A stretch of 61,630 nt of DNA from Pararhodobacter sp. CCB-MM2 (GCF_001691415.1 NZ_LRRR01000027.1:1-61630), one strand, 5' to 3'. Positions 16,441 to 26,006 are shown, counted from the first letter of the stretch. Notes: generated from the sequence alone by a model not told the origin. Numbers and translations: made by a program.

Positions 16441-18039
16441 TCAGCCCTCGGCGGCGCGGCCGCGTTGCGGGAACAGCCCGCGCGGACGCTTCTGGATGAA
16501 GAGGATGATGAAGATCAGGATCAGGATCTTGCCCAGCACGGCCCCGGCCCAGGGCTCGAGGAACTTGTTGGCGATGCCCAGTCCCATCGCGGCGGCGAGC
16601 GTGCCCCAGAGGTTGCCGACGCCCCCAAAGACCACGACGAGGAAGCTGTCGATGATGTAGCCCTGCCCGAGGTTCGGCGAGACGTTGTCGATCTGGCTGA
16701 GCGCCACCCCCGCCAGCCCGGCGATACCGGCGCCGAGGCCGAAGGTCAGCGCATCGACCCGGCCGGTGCGGATGCCGAGATTGGCGGCCATCGGGCGGTT
16801 CTGCGTCACCGCGCGCATCTGCAACCCGAAGGCCGAATAGCGCATGGCCAGCAGGAGCCCGAAGAACACGGTCAGCGAGAAGATCACGATGGCGACGCGG
16901 GGCCAGGTCACGGTCATCTCACCGAGTTGGAAGGCGCCCGACATCCAGTCCGGCGTGCCGACCTCGCGGTTCGTCGGACCAAAGGCCGTGCGCACCGCCT
17001 GCTGCAGGATCAGGCTCACGCCCCAGGTCGCCAGGAGCGTCTCCAAGGGACGGCCGTAGAGATGGCGGACGATGCCGCGCTCGATGGCGACCCCGACGGC
17101 CCCGACAAACAGGAAGGCCAGCGGCACGGCGATGGCGAGGGACCATCCGAAATACTCGGGCGCGTTGGTGCGCAGCCATTGCTGGACCACGTAGGTCGTG
17201 TAGGCGCCCAGCATCACCAGCTCACCATGCGCGAGGTTGATGACGCCCATCACCCCGAAGGTGATGGCGAGGCCGATGGCGGCGAGCAGCAGCACTGAAC
17301 CCAGCGACAGGCCGAACCACAGGTTCTGCGCCTGCCCCCACATTGCCTGACGGCGCTCGGCATCGGCGATGGTGTCGGCGACGGCCTCGGCCAAGGCCGG
17401 GTCTTCGACGTTGCGATAGGCGTTGAGGGTAGCTTGCACGACCAGCGCCGGGGCCTCGCCGACCACCGCGACGGCGGCGAGTTTGGCTTCGGTCTCGGCG
17501 TCCGAGGCGAGGACGGCGGCGGCATGCGCCAGCGCCTGTGCTTGCCGGATGGAAGCGACCTGCTCGGCCGCCATCGCGGCGGCGAGGGCCTCGACCTGCT
17601 CGGCATCGGGGGCGCGGAGGGCGGCCTCGGCCGCGGCAAGGCGGCGCGCGGGATCGGGGTCGCGCAGGGTCATCACGCCCATGGCCGAACGGATGGAGCG
17701 GCGCAGGCCGTTGTTGACACGGATGGAGGTGGTCGATCGGCGGGCAACGGCGCCCAGATCCTCGCCGGTCAGCACGTCGGTGGCGACCTGATTCGAGCGC
17801 GAGCCGGTGACGATGACGATGCGCCCGTCGGCGTTGCGTTCCTCAAGATCGCCTTCGAGAAGGGCCTCGAGCACGGCCAGCGCGCGGGGATCGCCGGTGG
17901 CGGCGATCTGGTTCACCACCTCGGCGCGGTCGTTGAAATTGCCGTCGGGCAGCCGTGCGACCAGCTCTTCAAGCGTTTGGGCATGGGCGAGGCTGGGCAG
18001 CATCAAGGCCAGGCACAGCGTCAGAAGGCGCAGAAGCAT
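16441..18039 (-). CDS. urtB: Urea ABC transporter permease UrtB
   Basis: Permease of 532 aa, LivH type. As is usual for UrtB it has a signal peptide (LLRLLTLCLALMLPSLAHAQ), then an extra-membrane alpha-helical N-terminal region of about 220 residues with repeated Ala-rich helices, and only then the membrane domain (GVMGVINLAHGELVMLGAYTTYVV near 270). The start at 18039 begins the signal peptide; a start 30 bases upstream would add a charged tail. A hairpin separates it from urtA. Confidence 0.94.
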   Translation of the reverse strand: MLLRLLTLCLALMLPSLAHAQTLEELVARLPDGNFNDRAEVVNQIAATGDPRALAVLEALLEGDLEERNADGRIVIVTGSRSNQVATDVLTGEDLGAVARRSTTSIRVNNGLRRSIRSAMGVMTLRDPDPARRLAAAEAALRAPDAEQVEALAAAMAAEQVASIRQAQALAHAAAVLASDAETEAKLAAVAVVGEAPALVVQATLNAYRNVEDPALAEAVADTIADAERRQAMWGQAQNLWFGLSLGSVLLLAAIGLAITFGVMGVINLAHGELVMLGAYTTYVVQQWLRTNAPEYFGWSLAIAVPLAFLFVGAVGVAIERGIVRHLYGRPLETLLATWGVSLILQQAVRTAFGPTNREVGTPDWMSGAFQLGEMTVTWPRVAIVIFSLTVFFGLLLAMRYSAFGLQMRAVTQNRPMAANLGIRTGRVDALTFGLGAGIAGLAGVALSQIDNVSPNLGQGYIIDSFLVVVFGGVGNLWGTLAAAMGLGIANKFLEPWAGAVLGKILILIFIILFIQKRPRGLFPQRGRAAEG

Positions 18040-18130
18040 GGGGCCCTCGGGTCTGGGAGTAATCGCCACTCGGGCGAGGAAGGGCAGACGCGCGAGACCC
18101 GCGCGCCGCCTCGTTCTCAGTCAGGAAAAT

Positions 18131-18156
18131 CGGGGGGCCGGGAAGGCCGCCCCCCG
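18131..18156 (-). terminator. Hairpin between urtA and urtB
   Basis: A GC-rich imperfect inverted repeat (CGGGGGG...CCCCCCG) immediately downstream of urtA, without a good T-run. Such structures usually stabilise the 3' end of the binding-protein message or attenuate transcription, giving more UrtA than permease. Confidence 0.6.
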
Positions 18157-18167
18157 TTGCCGCAAGC

Positions 18168-19439
18168 TCACTCCGAGCCGCCGCAGGTCCCGGTTTCGGT
18201 GTTGAAGTTGCCGCACGACAGCGGCGCACGCCAATCCGAGATCAGCGGAGCCGAGTCGGCCACAAAATCCGACCATTCGTCGCCCAGCACGAGGCCGGCG
18301 GTCTCCCAGACGACTTCGAACTGGCCGTCTTCCTGGATCTCGCCGATCAGCACCGGCTTGGTGATGTGGTGGTTCGCCCCCATCGAGCTGATGCCGCCCG
18401 TCAGGTTCGGGACGGCCACACCAACCAGCGCGTCTATGACCGCGTCCGCATCGGTGGTGCCGGCGGCCTCGACGGCTTCGACCCACATGTTGAAGCCGAT
18501 GTAATGGGCCTCCATCGGGTCGTTGGTCACGCGGTCTTCGCTGCCGATATAGGCGTGCCAGGCGTCGATGAAATCGGCGTTCTCGTCGGTGTCGACCGAC
18601 ATGAAGTAGTTCCACGCGGCAAGGTGACCGACCAGCGGGCCGGTGTCGATGCCGGCGAGTTCCTCTTCACCCACCGAGAAGGCGATGACGGGGATATCCT
18701 CGGCCGAGATGCCCTGTGCGGCCAGCTCGTTGTAGAAGGGCACGTTGGCGTCGCCATTGATCGTCGAGACGACGGCGGCCGGACGGCCGGTCGAGCCGAA
18801 TTCGCGGATCTCCGACACGATCGTCTGCCAGTCGGAATGACCGAAGGGCGTGTAGTTGACGATGATATCCTCGGGCGCGACGCCCTGAGCCTGCAAATAG
18901 GCCTCGAGGATCTGGTTCGTGGTGCGCGGGTACACATAGTCGGTGCCGGCGAGGTAGAAACGCTCAACGCCGTTCTCGAGCAGGTAGTCCACCGCCGGGA
19001 TCGCCTGCTGGTTCGGGGCGGCGCCGGTATAGAACACGTTACGCTGCGATTCCTGACCCTCGTACTGGACCGGGTAGAACAGGATCGAGTTCAGCTCTTC
19101 GAAGACCGGCAGCACGGATTTGCGCGACACCGAGGTCCAGCAACCGAACACGGCGGCCACGCCGTCGCCTTCGATCAGCTCGCGCGCCAATTCGGCGAAG
19201 CGCGGCCAGTCCGAGGCCGGGTCGACGACCACGGCTTCCAGCGGACGGCCCAGCACGCCGCCGGCTTCGTTCTGCTGTTCGATCAGCATCAGCATCGCGT
19301 CGCGCAGCGTGGTCTCCGAGATCGCCATCGTACCCGAGAGCGAGTGCAGGATGCCCACGCGGATCGGCTCGCCTTCCTGCGCCAAGGCGCCGGTCGCGGC
19401 GGCCGCGCAGAAGGCGGTCGAGAGCAACAGTTTCTTCAT
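18168..19439 (-). CDS. urtA: Urea ABC transporter substrate-binding protein UrtA
   Basis: Periplasmic binding protein of 423 aa. Signal peptide MKKLLLSTAFCAAAATGALA, then the Peripla_BP_5 fold typical of UrtA: IRVGILHSLSGTMAISE, DPASDWPRFAELARELI, FGCWTSVSRKSVLPVFEE and FYPVQYEGQESQRNVFYTGAAPNQQ. It captures urea for the UrtBCDE complex. The start at 19439 gives the signal peptide directly, with purine-rich GGGGGAAT upstream. It is first in the operon, with a long upstream region of palindromes. No urease genes are in the window. Confidence 0.96.
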   Translation of the reverse strand: MKKLLLSTAFCAAAATGALAQEGEPIRVGILHSLSGTMAISETTLRDAMLMLIEQQNEAGGVLGRPLEAVVVDPASDWPRFAELARELIEGDGVAAVFGCWTSVSRKSVLPVFEELNSILFYPVQYEGQESQRNVFYTGAAPNQQAIPAVDYLLENGVERFYLAGTDYVYPRTTNQILEAYLQAQGVAPEDIIVNYTPFGHSDWQTIVSEIREFGSTGRPAAVVSTINGDANVPFYNELAAQGISAEDIPVIAFSVGEEELAGIDTGPLVGHLAAWNYFMSVDTDENADFIDAWHAYIGSEDRVTNDPMEAHYIGFNMWVEAVEAAGTTDADAVIDALVGVAVPNLTGGISSMGANHHITKPVLIGEIQEDGQFEVVWETAGLVLGDEWSDFVADSAPLISDWRAPLSCGNFNTETGTCGGSE

Positions 19440-19806
19440 GGAAATTCCCCCTGTCTTCTTTGACATCCGGCGCCTGTCCCCGTCCCGTCTGTCTTGTGCA
19501 GAGGATCGAGCGGCGGCGCGGTCTGGCCTTGGGGCGCATCAACTCGCCCCTCTGCACGCTAGGATCGGCTGGGGTCGGAAGACGCGAAAGAAGCGTCGTT
19601 TCGCGTCTGTGAACCGCATTTCGCTGCCTAATTAGGCGGCATTTGCGCTGCAATGCAGCAAATACGGGCGCGTGATGCATCTTCACGACGCCGTGTTCCC
19701 CGCTGCGACCGGGCCAACAGGGCCACGGATGTCAGAATCATGACGCCCGACGCGCGCCTCTGGCCCCCTTGTCGCCGCCCGCGCTTTGCCCCAGTCTGCG
19801 CCGGTC
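19440..19806. promoter_or_regulatory. Intergenic region upstream of urtA and sbcD-like gene, three palindromes
   Basis: A 367-bp divergent gap without a credible gene. It holds a 10-bp-arm inverted repeat AGACGCGAAA...TTTCGCGTCT (19580-19608), a perfect 12-bp palindrome GCCTAATTAGGC (19626-19637) and CTGC-AAT-GCAG (19648-19658). The last matches the CTGC-N3-GCAG pattern reported for PhaR of Rhodobacter. These are candidate control sites for urtA. No clear NtrC or sigma-54 element was found. Confidence 0.5.
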
Positions 19807-20937
19807 ATGAGCCGCGCCTTCACCTTCCTGCATTCCGCCGATCTTCATCTCGGGCGCCGCTTCGGCAACCTGCCCGAGGAGCTGCGCGGCCGCCTCGTCG
19901 AGGCCCGCCACCAAGCCATCGCCGGGTTGGCCAAGGCCGCGCGCGACGCGGGCGCTGCCGATATCCTGCTGGCCGGCGACACCTTCGACAGCGAGACCCC
20001 GGCCGATGCCGTCTGGCGGCAGGCGTTGCACGCGATGGCCGACGATCCCGCGCTGCGCTGGTGGATCCTGCCCGGCAACCACGATTCGCTGGGGGCCGAG
20101 GCGCTGTGGGACAACCTCGGCCGGCATGCCCCTGCCAACGTCACCCTGCTGACCGAGCCGCGCCCGCATCGCATCGCCCCCGGCGTGACGCTGCTGCCCG
20201 CCCCCCTGCCCCGCCGCCACGCGGGCTATGACCTGACCGAATGGATGGCGCAGGCGCCCAGCGCCGAAGGGGATCTGCGCCTCGGGCTGGCCCATGGCGG
20301 CGTGCAAAGCTTCACCGAGGATGCCCGCGACGAAGGCATCATCCCGCCCGACCGTGCGCAGACGGCGGGGCTGGCCTATCTGGCGCTGGGGGATTGGCAC
20401 GGGCAGAAGCAGATCGGTCCGCGCACCGCCTATGCCGGCACGCCCGAGTTCGAGGAATTCCGCCATGCCGGACGCGGCGCCTGTCTGGCCGTGACCCTCA
20501 CGCCCGAGGCCCCGCAGATGACGCGGGTGGAGACCGGGCGCTTCCACTGGTCCGAGCTGTCGCTGTCGCTGGTCCCCGACCAAAGCGCCGCCGACGCCTT
20601 CGATGCCCTGCTGCCCGCCGCCGGATCAGGCCGCCGCGATCACCTGCTGCGCATCCGCGCTTCGGGCCGGGCTACTTTGGCCGAACAGCAGGCTCTGCGC
20701 GATGCCGCTGCCCGCGCCCTGCCCGATTTCGCCCATTTCCGGCTGCTTGATGCGGCGCTGGAGACCGAGATCGACGCCGCCGATCTGGAGATGCTGGACC
20801 ATGGCGGCGCGCTGCGTGTCGCGGCCGAGGCCTTGGCGCAGGAGGCCGGTGATCCCACGCGAAGCGAAGACAGCCGTCGCATTGCGGCCGGCGCGCTGAA
20901 CCGCCTCTATGCCTATCTCAGCGAGGATGCGCGATGA
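19807..20937 (+). CDS. Metallophosphoesterase, SbcD/Mre11-like DNA repair nuclease
   Basis: Predicted exonuclease of 376 aa. Calcineurin-like metal motifs in order: FLHSADLHLGRRF (Asp12, His14), ILLAGDTFD near 57, WILPGNHDSLG near 88, LAHGGVQSF near 165 and LALGDWHGQKQIG near 198. The remainder is a shorter C-terminal domain, as in YhaO-type proteins. The ATG at 19807 opens the conserved strand; the in-frame TTG upstream is unconvincing. It overlaps the next gene by 4 bases (ATGA), so the two subunits are made together as an SMC-like nuclease complex. Confidence 0.9.
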   Translation: MSRAFTFLHSADLHLGRRFGNLPEELRGRLVEARHQAIAGLAKAARDAGAADILLAGDTFDSETPADAVWRQALHAMADDPALRWWILPGNHDSLGAEALWDNLGRHAPANVTLLTEPRPHRIAPGVTLLPAPLPRRHAGYDLTEWMAQAPSAEGDLRLGLAHGGVQSFTEDARDEGIIPPDRAQTAGLAYLALGDWHGQKQIGPRTAYAGTPEFEEFRHAGRGACLAVTLTPEAPQMTRVETGRFHWSELSLSLVPDQSAADAFDALLPAAGSGRRDHLLRIRASGRATLAEQQALRDAAARALPDFAHFRLLDAALETEIDAADLEMLDHGGALRVAAEALAQEAGDPTRSEDSRRIAAGALNRLYAYLSEDAR

Positions 20938-23513
20938 AGCTGCGCGCGGTCACGCTCAAAGACGTCCGGCAATTCACCGACCCCGTGCGCGTGGGCGGCA
21001 TCGGCGAGGGCGTCAACGTCCTCAGCGCCGCGAATGAAAGCGGCAAGTCGACCCTGTTCGACGCCATCCACTACGCGCTGTTCGTCAAGCATACGACCCG
21101 TCCGGGCAACAAGAGCTTCACCCTGACCCCCGATATTGGCGGCAACCCCGAGGTGACGCTGGAACTGGAAGCCGACGGCGCGCAGCTGGAGATCCGCAAG
21201 CGTTGGGGCCGGCAGGCCCATGCCGAGGTCTGGCGCGACGGGCGGCTGGTGGCCAAGGCCGACGAGGCCGAAGCGATGATCGCCGCGCTGACCACGCCCC
21301 CCGATGAGGGCGGCCCCGCCGGGCTCCTTTGGGTGCGGCAGGGGCTGGTGGAATTCCCCGACAAGGACCCGGCCGGGCAGAAATCGCGCGCCGATCTGAT
21401 GTCCTCGGTCGGTGCGGAATTCGAGGCCTTGACCAGCGGCAAGCGCATGGACCGGGCGCTGGCCCGCGCGCAGGAGGAACGCGGGGTGCTGATGACCTCG
21501 CGCGGGGCTCGTGCCGGCGGTCCGTTGGAGGCCGCGATCCGCGATTGCACCACCCTGTCCGACCGGGTGACCGAGCTGTCGGCCCGCGCCGGCCAGTTGC
21601 ATACCGCTCTGGAGGCCCGGCGGGCCAAGCGGCGCCAGTTGGATGAGTTGCAGGACCCTGAGGAAGTCGCGCTGCGCAAGGAGGGCCTCGCCCGCGCGCA
21701 GGCGGCTTTCGACGCCGCCGACCGCCATGCTGCCCGCCTGCAGGCCGCGGCCGCCAATCGGGACAAGGCCGCGCTGACGCTGGCGCAAATCACCCGCGAG
21801 GTCGAAGAGCGTCAACGTACCGAAGCCGCGGTCGCGACCCTCGGCCAGAAAGTGCAGGACGCGCGTGCGCAGGCGGATCAGCGCGCCGACAAGGCCCGCG
21901 AGGCCGCCGAGGGACTGGCACAGGCCGAAGCCGCGCTGACCGAGGCGAAGACGCAGACCCAAGCGGCGCAGCAGGCGCTCGAAACGGCCCTTGCCGCCGA
22001 GGCTCGGCGCGGCGAGGTCGAGCGACGGGCGCAACTGGCCGTCGCCCTAGAGCAGGCCGAGGCGCTTGCCGCCACCCTGCCCGAGCTGCGCCGCAAGGCC
22101 GAAACGGGCCCCGAACCCGCGCAGCTTGATGCGATCGACAAGGCCGCGCGCGATCTGTCCGTGGCCGAGGAACTGGCCGCCTCCGCCGCGCCGCATCTGT
22201 CGCTCGACGCGCTGCCGGACGCGCCGCCGGTGTTGCTGGCGGGCACGCCCCTCGACCCCACCCCGCGCGCGGTGCCTGAGGCCGTGACGCTGGACTTGCC
22301 CGGCCTTGGCCGCCTGCACCTGACGCCGGGCGCGGGCGACACCGCCCCCCGCCTCACGCAGGCCCGCGCCGCGTTGACACAGGCCCTCGCCCGCGCCGGT
22401 GCCGACGCCCCGGAGACCGCCCGCGCCGCCGCCCGTGCCCGGATCGACGCCGGCCAAGCCCTGCGCGAGGCCCTCGACACCTTGCGCCGCCTCGCACCCG
22501 AAGGGATCGACGCGCTGAAAGCCGAGCTGTCGCGTCTGGCCGAGGCCGCGCCGCTCGCCGCCCCCGCCCTGCCCGATGCGCAGACCGCCCTGTCCGCCGC
22601 CCGCAGCGCCGAGGCCGAGACCGAGGCCCGCCTCAGCGGCCTGCGTGCCACCGCGACCACCACGCGTGAGGCCGCGCTCGGCGCGCGCCACGACGCGCAA
22701 TCCCTCGGCCAACGGCTGGAGGAAGCGCAGGCCCGCCTGACCGAATTGCGCCCCGCCGAAACCCTGACGACCGCCCGCACCGAAGCCGAAGCCACCCACA
22801 CCGCCGCCCGTGCCGAGCATGACGCGCTGGCCGAGGCCGCCCCCGATCTCGACGCCTGCCGTGCCGCCCTGTCGCGCGCGCAATCCGTCGCCCGCGGGGC
22901 CGAGGACGAGATCAACGCCCTGAAGATCGCGCTGGGTGGGCTGGATGCGACCGTCGCCAACCTCTCGGGCGAGGGCGTGGAGGAAGAGCTGGCTGATGCC
23001 CGTGCCCGCCTCGCCCGGGCCGAGGAAACCCGCACGGCGCTGGAGCGCGAGGTCGCCGTGCTGGACCGGCTGATCGCTGCCCTGTCCGAGGCCCAGAAGG
23101 CCGCCCGCGACCGTTATTTCGAACCGGTCCTGACCGAATTGCGGCCGATGCTGCGACTGCTCTGGCCCGGCGCCGAGCTCAGCTTCGACGGCGACAGCCT
23201 GCTGCCCGACGCCCTGACCCGCGACGGCAAGACCGAGGCAATCGGCAGCCTATCCGGCGGCACCCGCGAGCAGATCTCTCTGCTGGTGCGGCTGGCCTTT
23301 GCCCGGCTCTTGGCGAAGTCCGGGCGGCATGCGCCGGTGATCCTCGACGATGCGCTGGTCTATACCGACGACGCTCGGATGGAGACGATGTTCAACGCCT
23401 TGCATCAGCAGGCGGGCGATCTGCAGATCATCGTGCTCTCCTGCCGCAACCGCGCCCTGCGCCAGCTGGGGGGCAACAAGCTGGCCATCGAGAGCCTCGC
23501 TGCGCCCGCATAA
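20934..23513 (+). CDS. SMC-like ATPase, SbcC/Rad50/YhaN-type
   Basis: ATPase of 859 aa partnering the upstream nuclease. Walker A AANESGKST at residues 32-40, and ABC signature LSGGTREQISLLVRLAFARLL with Walker B PVILDDALVYTDD in the last 120 residues. Between them lie about 550 residues of Ala/Glu/Arg-rich coiled coil with a helical break region. It is shorter than SbcC (about 1050) and shows no CxxC zinc hook; only three cysteines are seen and none form the pair. This suits the YhaN-like subgroup. Likely role: DNA end processing or repair. Extreme Ala/Arg content reflects the GC bias. Confidence 0.88.
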   Translation: MKLRAVTLKDVRQFTDPVRVGGIGEGVNVLSAANESGKSTLFDAIHYALFVKHTTRPGNKSFTLTPDIGGNPEVTLELEADGAQLEIRKRWGRQAHAEVWRDGRLVAKADEAEAMIAALTTPPDEGGPAGLLWVRQGLVEFPDKDPAGQKSRADLMSSVGAEFEALTSGKRMDRALARAQEERGVLMTSRGARAGGPLEAAIRDCTTLSDRVTELSARAGQLHTALEARRAKRRQLDELQDPEEVALRKEGLARAQAAFDAADRHAARLQAAAANRDKAALTLAQITREVEERQRTEAAVATLGQKVQDARAQADQRADKAREAAEGLAQAEAALTEAKTQTQAAQQALETALAAEARRGEVERRAQLAVALEQAEALAATLPELRRKAETGPEPAQLDAIDKAARDLSVAEELAASAAPHLSLDALPDAPPVLLAGTPLDPTPRAVPEAVTLDLPGLGRLHLTPGAGDTAPRLTQARAALTQALARAGADAPETARAAARARIDAGQALREALDTLRRLAPEGIDALKAELSRLAEAAPLAAPALPDAQTALSAARSAEAETEARLSGLRATATTTREAALGARHDAQSLGQRLEEAQARLTELRPAETLTTARTEAEATHTAARAEHDALAEAAPDLDACRAALSRAQSVARGAEDEINALKIALGGLDATVANLSGEGVEEELADARARLARAEETRTALEREVAVLDRLIAALSEAQKAARDRYFEPVLTELRPMLRLLWPGAELSFDGDSLLPDALTRDGKTEAIGSLSGGTREQISLLVRLAFARLLAKSGRHAPVILDDALVYTDDARMETMFNALHQQAGDLQIIVLSCRNRALRQLGGNKLAIESLAAPA

Positions 23514-23580
23514 ACCCTTGCTACACTGCAAAAAATCAGACCACCCGCTGCAACGGGCTTGACTTGGCATGGCAATTCGG

Positions 23581-23602
23581 CTGATTTTAATCAGGCGATT
23601 AA
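23581..23602. promoter_or_regulatory. Operator of the TetR/TRAP locus
   Basis: Overlapping palindromes: CTGATT-TT-AATCAG (23581-23594) and TTAATC-AGGC-GATTAA (23587-23602). They lie 16 bases before the tetR start, downstream of a TTGACT -35-like element at 23560. A TetR dimer bound here would block transcription. Confidence 0.65.
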
Positions 23603-23617
23603 TTAAGGGAGGATCGC

Positions 23618-24307
23618 GTGACCGGCGCTGCCCGATCCGAGGCCAGAGCAGACCCGCGCCCCGAACGCGGCGAGGCGCAGGAGGCGATCCTGAACGCCGC
23701 CGAACTGGTCTTCGCCGAGAACGGCTTCCACGGCGCCACCACCCGCGCCATCGCCGAACGCGCGCAGGCCAATGCCGCGCTGATCCACTATTACTTCGGC
23801 TCGAAAGAGGCGCTCTACGAGGCGGTCATCGCCCGCCGCTCGGGCGCGATCAATGACGAGCGCCGCGCCCGCGTGGCCGAACTGCACGCCTCGGGCGCGA
23901 TGACGCTGGAAACCCTGCTCGACGCGCTCCTGCGCCCGACGATCACCTTGGGTCGTGATGCTTCGGGCGGTGGCGCGGCCTATGCCCGGCTTCTGGGCCA
24001 TGCGGCGGCGGGCACGGATGAACGCTCGCACCGCGTGACCTCCAGCTATTACGACGCCATCGCCCGGCTGTTCATCTCTGAGCTCGCCGCCGTCGTCCCC
24101 GGCCTAAGCCGCAACGACGCGGTGCGCGGCTACATGAACGCGATCAGCATCGGCATCTCGCTCATGGCCCCCACCGGCCGCATCAACGACCTGTCGGACG
24201 GGCAAATCGCCGATGATGATCTGGAGGAGATCATCATCGGTGCCGTTCGCTTCATCGCCGCGGGCATCCGTGCCCTCGGAGACAGCAACCCCCGTCACGG
24301 GGCGTAA
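23618..24307 (+). CDS. TetR-family regulator of the TRAP module
   Basis: Regulator of 229 aa with a typical TetR helix-turn-helix: EAILNAAELVFAENGFHGATTRAIAERAQANAALIHYYFGSKEALYEAV (residues 20-68). GTG start at 23618, supported by AAGGGAGGA six bases upstream. The C-terminal domain (LLDALLRPTI, ARLLGHAA, SISIGISLMAP) resembles TetR members controlling catabolic or nitrogen-compound genes. It sits 42 bases before the TRAP binding-protein gene in the same direction, so it probably regulates itself and the downstream operon in response to the imported substrate. Confidence 0.9.
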   Translation: MTGAARSEARADPRPERGEAQEAILNAAELVFAENGFHGATTRAIAERAQANAALIHYYFGSKEALYEAVIARRSGAINDERRARVAELHASGAMTLETLLDALLRPTITLGRDASGGGAAYARLLGHAAAGTDERSHRVTSSYYDAIARLFISELAAVVPGLSRNDAVRGYMNAISIGISLMAPTGRINDLSDGQIADDDLEEIIIGAVRFIAAGIRALGDSNPRHGA

Positions 24308-24349
24308 GTGACACCCCGGCGGGAGGCCGGGCCAACGAGGAGGAAAGAC

Positions 24350-25414
24350 ATGACCAGCACGATCCGCCGGCTTCTGGCCGGGACTGCCCTTGCGACCGCG
24401 CTCGCCGCCCCGGCCATGGCCGAGGTGATCCCGGTGACCGTGGTGAACGGCCACCCGCCGATCTTCCTGTGGGTGAAGCACCTGACCGAGACCTTCATCC
24501 CGACCGTCAACGCGGCGCTCGAAGGCACCGATTACAGCATCGACTGGACCGAGGCCTATGGCGGCTCGCTGGCCGCGGTGGGCGGTGAGCTTGACGCCAT
24601 CGAGGACGGCTTGGCCGAGGTCGGCGTGGTGCCAACCGTGTTCCTGCCGACCAAGCTGATCTTGCAGAACGTCACCTACAACACGCCCTTCGGCCCCTCG
24701 GATCCGCAGCAGGTCATGGACGCGATGGAGACGCTTTACGCGACCATCCCCGGCATGGGCGAAAGCTGGAATGAATATGATGCCGAATATCTCGGCGGCG
24801 GCTTCGCGCTGGACAACTACCTCTTGATGACCAACTTCCCGGTCAACTCGATCGACGATCTGGCCGGCCACCGCATCGCCGCCCCGGGGCCGGCGGTGAA
24901 CTGGCTGGAAGGCACGGGCGCCGTGGGCGTCGCGGGCAACCTGACGACCTACTACAACGACCTGCAGACGGGTGTGTTCGACGGCGTCATCGTCTTCCCG
25001 ACCGCCGCCGCCCCGGCCCGCCTGCACGAGGTCGCGCCCTATGTCACGGTGACCAATTTCGGTGCGCAATCGGCGGGCGGCGTGATCGCCAACCAGACCT
25101 GGCTGCATGACCAGCCGCAAGAGGTGCAGGACGCCCTTCGTGCCGGCGCCGTGGCGTACCAAGAGGCCTATATCGCCGAGCAATCGCAGCGCGTGGCCGC
25201 CGCCATGGCCACCATCGCCCCCGATGCCGATCACCTGACCGAACTGTCGGCAGAAGAGCGTCAGCGTTGGGCCGCCGCCCTGCCCGACATCGCCGGGACC
25301 TGGGCTGCTGCGGCCGATGAGGCAGGCCTTGCCGGGACCGAGGTTCTGAACGCCTATGTCCACGCCCTGCAGGAAGCGGGTGCGGATCTGGGTCGCGACT
25401 GGACCATGCGCTGA
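24350..25414 (+). CDS. TRAP transporter substrate-binding protein (DctP type)
   Basis: Periplasmic solute receptor of 354 aa. Signal peptide RLLAGTALATALAAPAMA (cleavage near residue 24), then the DctP fold with YGGSLAAVGGELDAIEDGLAEVGVVP near 62 and DLAGHRIAAPGPAVNWLEGTGA near 172, where the usual carboxylate-binding Arg is expected. It delivers an organic acid to the DctQM permease. GAGGAGGAAAG precedes the start at 24350; a start 42 bases upstream would spoil the signal peptide. The ligand is unknown; the downstream hydrolase, OsmC and lactonase genes suggest a carboxylate from aromatic or sugar-acid breakdown. Confidence 0.93.
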   Translation: MTSTIRRLLAGTALATALAAPAMAEVIPVTVVNGHPPIFLWVKHLTETFIPTVNAALEGTDYSIDWTEAYGGSLAAVGGELDAIEDGLAEVGVVPTVFLPTKLILQNVTYNTPFGPSDPQQVMDAMETLYATIPGMGESWNEYDAEYLGGGFALDNYLLMTNFPVNSIDDLAGHRIAAPGPAVNWLEGTGAVGVAGNLTTYYNDLQTGVFDGVIVFPTAAAPARLHEVAPYVTVTNFGAQSAGGVIANQTWLHDQPQEVQDALRAGAVAYQEAYIAEQSQRVAAAMATIAPDADHLTELSAEERQRWAAALPDIAGTWAAAADEAGLAGTEVLNAYVHALQEAGADLGRDWTMR

Positions 25415-25466
25415 CGCCCAAACGGGGACCGGTCCGCCGGTCCCCAACCTTCCCTGAGAGCTTCCG

Positions 25467-26006
25467 ATGATCCGAACCGGCCTTGCCCCTTTCGATGCCG
25501 TCACACGCCTTGTCGACCGGCTGACAGCGCTGATGTCGGCGCTGGGAACCGCGCTGATCCTTGGTGTGATGGCGCTGATCTCGGTCGATGTGATCGGGCG
25601 CTTCTTCTTCGCCCATCCCATCGCCGGCGTGCCCGAAATGGTGGCCATGTCGATCCTCGCCATCGTCTTCCTGCAGGTCGCGAACACGCTGGCGCAGGGG
25701 AAACTCACCCGCTCGGACGCCCTGCTCGGCGCCCTTCGCAACCGCAGCCCGAGGCTGGGTGACGCGCTCGACGCACTGCTGCACCTCGCCGGGATGCTGC
25801 TGCTGGGCGCGCTGGTCTCGGCCTTCTACCCACAATTCCTGCGCAGCTATGGGCGGGGCGAGATGGTTGGCACGGTCGGCCAGTTCCTCGCGCCGATCTG
25901 GCCGGTGCATGGCATCGTGCTGCTGGGCGCCGCGACGATGACGCTGGTCTTCGCCCTGCGCGCGCTGGCGCTGGCGATCCGTGCGATCCGGGGGGCACAG
26001 GCATGA
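25467..26006 (+). CDS. TRAP transporter small permease (DctQ type)
   Basis: Membrane protein of 179 aa with four predicted helices, the usual DctQ layout. It includes ISVDVIGRFFFAHPIAGVPEMVAMSILAIVFLQVANTL at residues 37-75, the family signature. It assists the large permease subunit. Its stop overlaps the start of the large subunit by 4 bases (ATGA). Confidence 0.93.
   Translation: MIRTGLAPFDAVTRLVDRLTALMSALGTALILGVMALISVDVIGRFFFAHPIAGVPEMVAMSILAIVFLQVANTLAQGKLTRSDALLGALRNRSPRLGDALDALLHLAGMLLLGALVSAFYPQFLRSYGRGEMVGTVGQFLAPIWPVHGIVLLGAATMTLVFALRALALAIRAIRGAQA

Noticed and set aside
15331..17298. Plus-strand frame of 655 codons over urtBC
   Set aside because: Shadow of the urea permease genes; composition is biased and no motif fits.
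19440..19806. Sigma-54/NtrC promoter for urtA
   Set aside because: No TGGCAC-N5-TTGC element was found on the urtA strand.
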